Assembly (NCBI GenBank): GCA_016705545.1
Contig: JADIYA010000010.1
Location: forward strand, 62,001 to 126,000
DNA: 64,000 bases
Source of the DNA: Flavobacteriales bacterium
Lineage (GTDB): Bacteria; Bacteroidota; Bacteroidia; Flavobacteriales_F; PHOS-HE28
Reading direction: 5' to 3'
Shown: positions 61,593 to 64,000 of the stretch, one piece after another
How the letters are laid out: each line of letters opens with the position of its first letter
Position numbering within the stretch: position 1 is the first letter of the stretch
Program-made: the position numbers and the translations under genes
The notes under the pieces: generated by a model
What the model was told of the DNA's origin: nothing
The model's input: the letters and a program-made list of their open reading frames with translations, nothing else
The model's database searches: none

Positions 61593-62159
61593 CTAGGTGT
61601 TCACATTGACATTCAGGCTGAAGAAGGCGCTGTCCTTGTCGTAAGGCACGAATGCATAGCCCAGCTTCCCGCCGCTGCGCCGTGCGATATCGATCATGCC
61701 CAGGCCACCGCCACCAGCTTCGGAGTATTTCCCATCGGCGAGCTTTGCGCGGTACCATTCGCGCAGTGCGTCGGTGTCAAGCGCATTGATCCGGTCGAGG
61801 TGGTTCTTGAGATGATCCACATCGCCGCCGTGCATGAAATTGCCGGTGAGCACGGAATAGCCGGTGTCCGTGCGAGCGATCATCACCACGCCATGCGGCT
61901 CGGCGGTTGACTCAACTCCATCGCTGGCTGCCCGGAGATGCGCGTTATGGTGATACAGGTTCTGCAAGCACTCCACCACCACGTTGAACACGCGCTTGCG
62001 CGACTTCGCGTCGGGTTCCATTCCGTCGAGCTTGCGCTCCACCAGATTGAGCAGCACCGTGATCAGGTCGGGCGAGAGCCCGCCTTTGAAGGAGAGCATC
62101 ACGCGGTGCTTCTCCAGTTCGTCATAGAGGTCGTGAATCCGTTCGAGCAGGTCGGACAT
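61593..62159 (-). CDS. SiaB-like protein kinase (SiaC kinase)
   Basis: The 188-residue protein (start 62159, MSDLLERIHDLYDELEKHRV) is of the SiaB family, an atypical GHKL-like kinase: SRKRVFNVVVECLQNLYHHN corresponds to the N-box helix and GGGGLGMIDIARRSGGKLGY to the G-box region. Its partner is the SiaC-like protein encoded 11 bp downstream. It would phosphorylate SiaC to switch a target off. Neither SiaA (PP2C phosphatase) nor SiaD is present in the window. The promoter lies in the 100 bp between 62160 and the MITE at 62262. Confidence 0.87.
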   Translation of the reverse strand: MSDLLERIHDLYDELEKHRVMLSFKGGLSPDLITVLLNLVERKLDGMEPDAKSRKRVFNVVVECLQNLYHHNAHLRAASDGVESTAEPHGVVMIARTDTGYSVLTGNFMHGGDVDHLKNHLDRINALDTDALREWYRAKLADGKYSEAGGGGLGMIDIARRSGGKLGYAFVPYDKDSAFFSLNVNVNT

Positions 62160-62253
62160 GAAGGATGGTCGGAGAGCCTTACAAAGCAAGGCTGTGCAGG
62201 TGCAGGCTGCCGTTGCAGCGCTCCCGGAGTTATCCACGCGCTGGTGTCAGCCT

Positions 62254-62261
62254 CGACCGAA
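62254..62261 (+). repeat. Left target-site duplication of the MITE
   Basis: CGACCGAA, identical to 62533-62540 on the other side of the element. Confidence 0.85.
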
Positions 62262-62532
62262 GGTAGTGTCTCAGTTTGCGAAGGCTCAATGCCGAGTATC
62301 ATTTCCACCTTTCCCTTGATGGACCCCGCAAACTCTGCGGGGCTTCCGCCAAAGATCAACCACGGCCAAAGCCGCAGTCCCGGCTCGCACAATGCCCGCG
62401 GCACAGGCTGTCCGAGCCGGGCGCGGCCGCGCTGGCCGTGGACACCTACCGCACGTGGTTTCTGAACCGCTCTACCCTAGCCGCTAGCTGGGCTGCATCA
62501 ACCCTGCGATTGGCTCGAACTGAGACACTACC
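62262..62532. mobile_element. MITE-like non-autonomous element, 271 bp, with 8-bp target duplication
   Basis: The ends are a perfect 15-bp inverted repeat: GGTAGTGTCTCAGTT at 62262-62276 and its complement at 62518-62532. The flanks carry a perfect direct repeat CGACCGAA, immediately outside on both sides (62254-62261 and 62533-62540). The interior has no credible reading frame and holds a 7-bp hairpin at 62324-62342. These are the marks of a transposed MITE. The 8-bp duplication fits several families (for example IS1595, ISL3, IS256 or IS66 types), so I do not assign one. The element ends 33 bp before the methyltransferase start. Confidence 0.85.
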
Positions 62533-62540
62533 CGACCGAA
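62533..62540 (+). repeat. Right target-site duplication of the MITE
   Basis: CGACCGAA, identical to 62254-62261. It lies 25 bp before the methyltransferase start codon. Confidence 0.85.
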
Positions 62541-62565
62541 GCCCCCGGTTACATTCGCCGCTCCG

Positions 62566-63294
62566 ATGGGCTGGTACAAGCACTGGTTCGGCACCCCGTA
62601 TTATAAGCTGCTGTATGGCCACCGCGATGAGGCCGAGGCGGAGGCTTGGGTGGATGCGATCCTGGGCCGTTGGGGCCTGCAGCCGAATGCGCGCGTTCTG
62701 GACTTGGCGTGCGGTCGTGGGCGCCACGCGCGGTGGTTCGCCGCACGAGGCATGCGAGTCACCGGTGCCGATATCTCCGAAGAGAGCATCGCGGAAGCGA
62801 GGATCGCCGTTCCTGAAGGCGACTTCTTGGTGCATGACATGCGCGAAACCCTGCCCCGCGAACGATTCGACGGCATCTGCTGCCTGTTCACCAGCCTGGG
62901 ATACTTCGACGACCTTGCCGATGATCAGCGCGTGATGGATGCCGTGTGCGCCATGCTCGTTCCAGGAGGCCGCTTCGTGCTTGACTTCATGAACACGCCC
63001 GTGGTGCTGCGAGACCTGGTGGAGTCGGAGTCGATCATCGCCGGAGGACTCACCTTCCAAGTGCAGCGCAAGGTGGAAGGGGAGGTGCTCGTGAAACGGA
63101 TCACTCTTAACGATGCCGGATGCTCCCACGCCTTCGAGGAGCGCGTTCAAGCTTTGCGGCCTGCGCAGATCGAGGCTATGGCTGTGAAGTCCGGTTTGGA
63201 GGTGCTGGACTGTAGCGATGGCCCTGATGCGCTCCCTTTCGACCCCGACCGATCCTCCCGTTTCGTTCTTTGGGCCCGCAAGCCGCTCGCATGA
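62566..63294 (+). CDS. Class I SAM-dependent methyltransferase
   Basis: The 242-residue cytoplasmic enzyme has the Rossmann-fold motifs of class I methyltransferases: VLDLACGRGRHARWFAARGM (motif I), VTGADISEESIAEARI (acidic loop), FDGICCLFTSLGYFDD and MLVPGGRFVLDFMNTP. The acceptor substrate is not evident. Its stop overlaps the start of the ZIP transporter gene in an ATGA arrangement (63291-63294). Its promoter must lie in or next to the MITE, since the element ends 33 bp before the ATG. Confidence 0.88.
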   Translation: MGWYKHWFGTPYYKLLYGHRDEAEAEAWVDAILGRWGLQPNARVLDLACGRGRHARWFAARGMRVTGADISEESIAEARIAVPEGDFLVHDMRETLPRERFDGICCLFTSLGYFDDLADDQRVMDAVCAMLVPGGRFVLDFMNTPVVLRDLVESESIIAGGLTFQVQRKVEGEVLVKRITLNDAGCSHAFEERVQALRPAQIEAMAVKSGLEVLDCSDGPDALPFDPDRSSRFVLWARKPLA

Positions 63295-63995
63295 CCTGGA
63301 TCGTCGTCCTCATCTTCTTCGCGCTGCCCATGGCGGCTGGCGCGGCCGTCCGACTGCTCAGCCCCGCTCAGCGCTGGTTGCGATTGCTGCTCTCTTTCAG
63401 CGGCGCCTTCGTCGTAAGCGTGGTGTTCCTGCACATGCTCCCGGAACTCTATGAGGAAGAAGGCGCCATGATCGGCGCGTGGGTGCTCGGCGGCTTCCTG
63501 CTTCAAGTGGTGCTGGAGTTCTTCAGTGAAGGGATCGAGCACGGGCACATTCATGTGCATGCGGGGCACAGTCATGCGCTTCCGTGGATCACCCTCGCCA
63601 GCCTATGCCTGCATTCGTTCACCGAGGGCATGCCCTTCGCCGACCCTGAAGTATCGGGCAATATCCCCTTCCTCGCAGGTGTGGTGCTGCACAAGGTGCC
63701 CATGGCCATCGCCCTGGCCACCGTGCTGCTCCGGTCCGGCGTGCCATCGGCATCGAGCTGGCTCATGCTGGTGCTCTTCGCGTTGGCGGCGCCACTCGGC
63801 ATCGGCAGCGGCATGCTCGCCGGTGATTGGATGGACGGCCACTTCTTGCATCGCATGCTCGGGCTCGCCATCGGGATGCTGCTGCACATCGGCACCACCA
63901 TCATCTTCGAGAGCGCGCCCGATCACCGCTTCAATGCCGCGCGATTCGTGGCGGTGGTCGTGGGGGTCGCGCTAGCCGCTTTAGCGGTTCACTGA
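63291..63995 (+). CDS. ZIP-family metal transporter
   Basis: The 234-residue membrane protein starts at ATG 63291. It carries the ZIP signatures: a His-rich loop (GIEHGHIHVHAGHSHALP), the helix-4 motif LHSFTEGMPFA and the helix-5 motif LHKVPMAIALATVLL, which together form the binuclear metal site. About eight hydrophobic segments are present. It imports zinc, iron or another divalent ion; specificity cannot be told. Translation is coupled to the methyltransferase. The stop lies 5 bp before the end of the window. Confidence 0.9.
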   Translation: MTWIVVLIFFALPMAAGAAVRLLSPAQRWLRLLLSFSGAFVVSVVFLHMLPELYEEEGAMIGAWVLGGFLLQVVLEFFSEGIEHGHIHVHAGHSHALPWITLASLCLHSFTEGMPFADPEVSGNIPFLAGVVLHKVPMAIALATVLLRSGVPSASSWLMLVLFALAAPLGIGSGMLAGDWMDGHFLHRMLGLAIGMLLHIGTTIIFESAPDHRFNAARFVAVVVGVALAALAVH

Positions 63996-64000
63996 TTTTT

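Overview
The window looks like chromosomal DNA of a GC-rich member of the Bacteroidota, most likely Flavobacteriales or a close relative. The evidence is five secreted proteins ending in type IX secretion (T9SS type A) sorting domains, GEVED/CUB-like adhesin modules, a transketolase split into two subunits, a DUF4249-like lipoprotein, and A/C-rich leaders instead of clear Shine-Dalgarno sites. I saw no rRNA, tRNA, CRISPR array, phage or integrative element.

Layout. 0-5.1 kb: minus-strand exopolysaccharide operon (Wza-like export lipoprotein, Wzc-like tyrosine kinase, flippase, then a zinc-ribbon protein cut by the window edge). 5.2-13.2 kb: acyl-CoA dehydrogenase, secreted cyclophilin, DEAD-box helicase, orphan HisKA_2 histidine kinase, and a coupled cutC/beta-mannosidase pair. 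13.3-21.7 kb: a 1286-residue T9SS protein, two decayed or mis-sequenced small genes, and an M43-type metalloprotease whose signal peptide lies out of frame. 21.7-28 kb: class-III aminotransferase, an overlapping ECF sigma / membrane anti-sigma-like / periplasmic helix protein operon, and the two transketolase halves separated by a VWA-domain protein. 28.3-43.6 kb: a tandem pair of modules, each a ~110-residue secreted protein followed by a very large T9SS adhesin-like protein. The downstream copy (28288-36952) has many frame breaks; the upstream copy (37624-43270) has one.

43.9-64 kb: mostly intact housekeeping and transport genes: NhaC-type antiporter, MORN/YwqK-like protein, DnaK, DUF4249-like lipoprotein, PanB, an RluA-family pseudouridine synthase, a T9SS-exported alpha/beta hydrolase, PriA, a 53-residue basic protein, a FucP-type sugar transporter, two exported proteins of unknown function, a TerB-ABCG fusion, a SiaB-SiaC partner-switching pair, a SAM methyltransferase and a ZIP metal transporter. 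Between siaB and the methyltransferase lies a 271-bp non-coding element with 15-bp terminal inverted repeats and perfect 8-bp target duplications, which I read as a MITE.

Frame breaks cluster in the repeat-rich secreted genes (17.5-18.6, 21.4, 28.7-36.8 and 39.8 kb), while housekeeping genes are clean. Sequencing or assembly indels and real decay are both possible. For three breaks the exact inserted or deleted base can be inferred, one by direct comparison with the paralogous copy and two from the protein reading.
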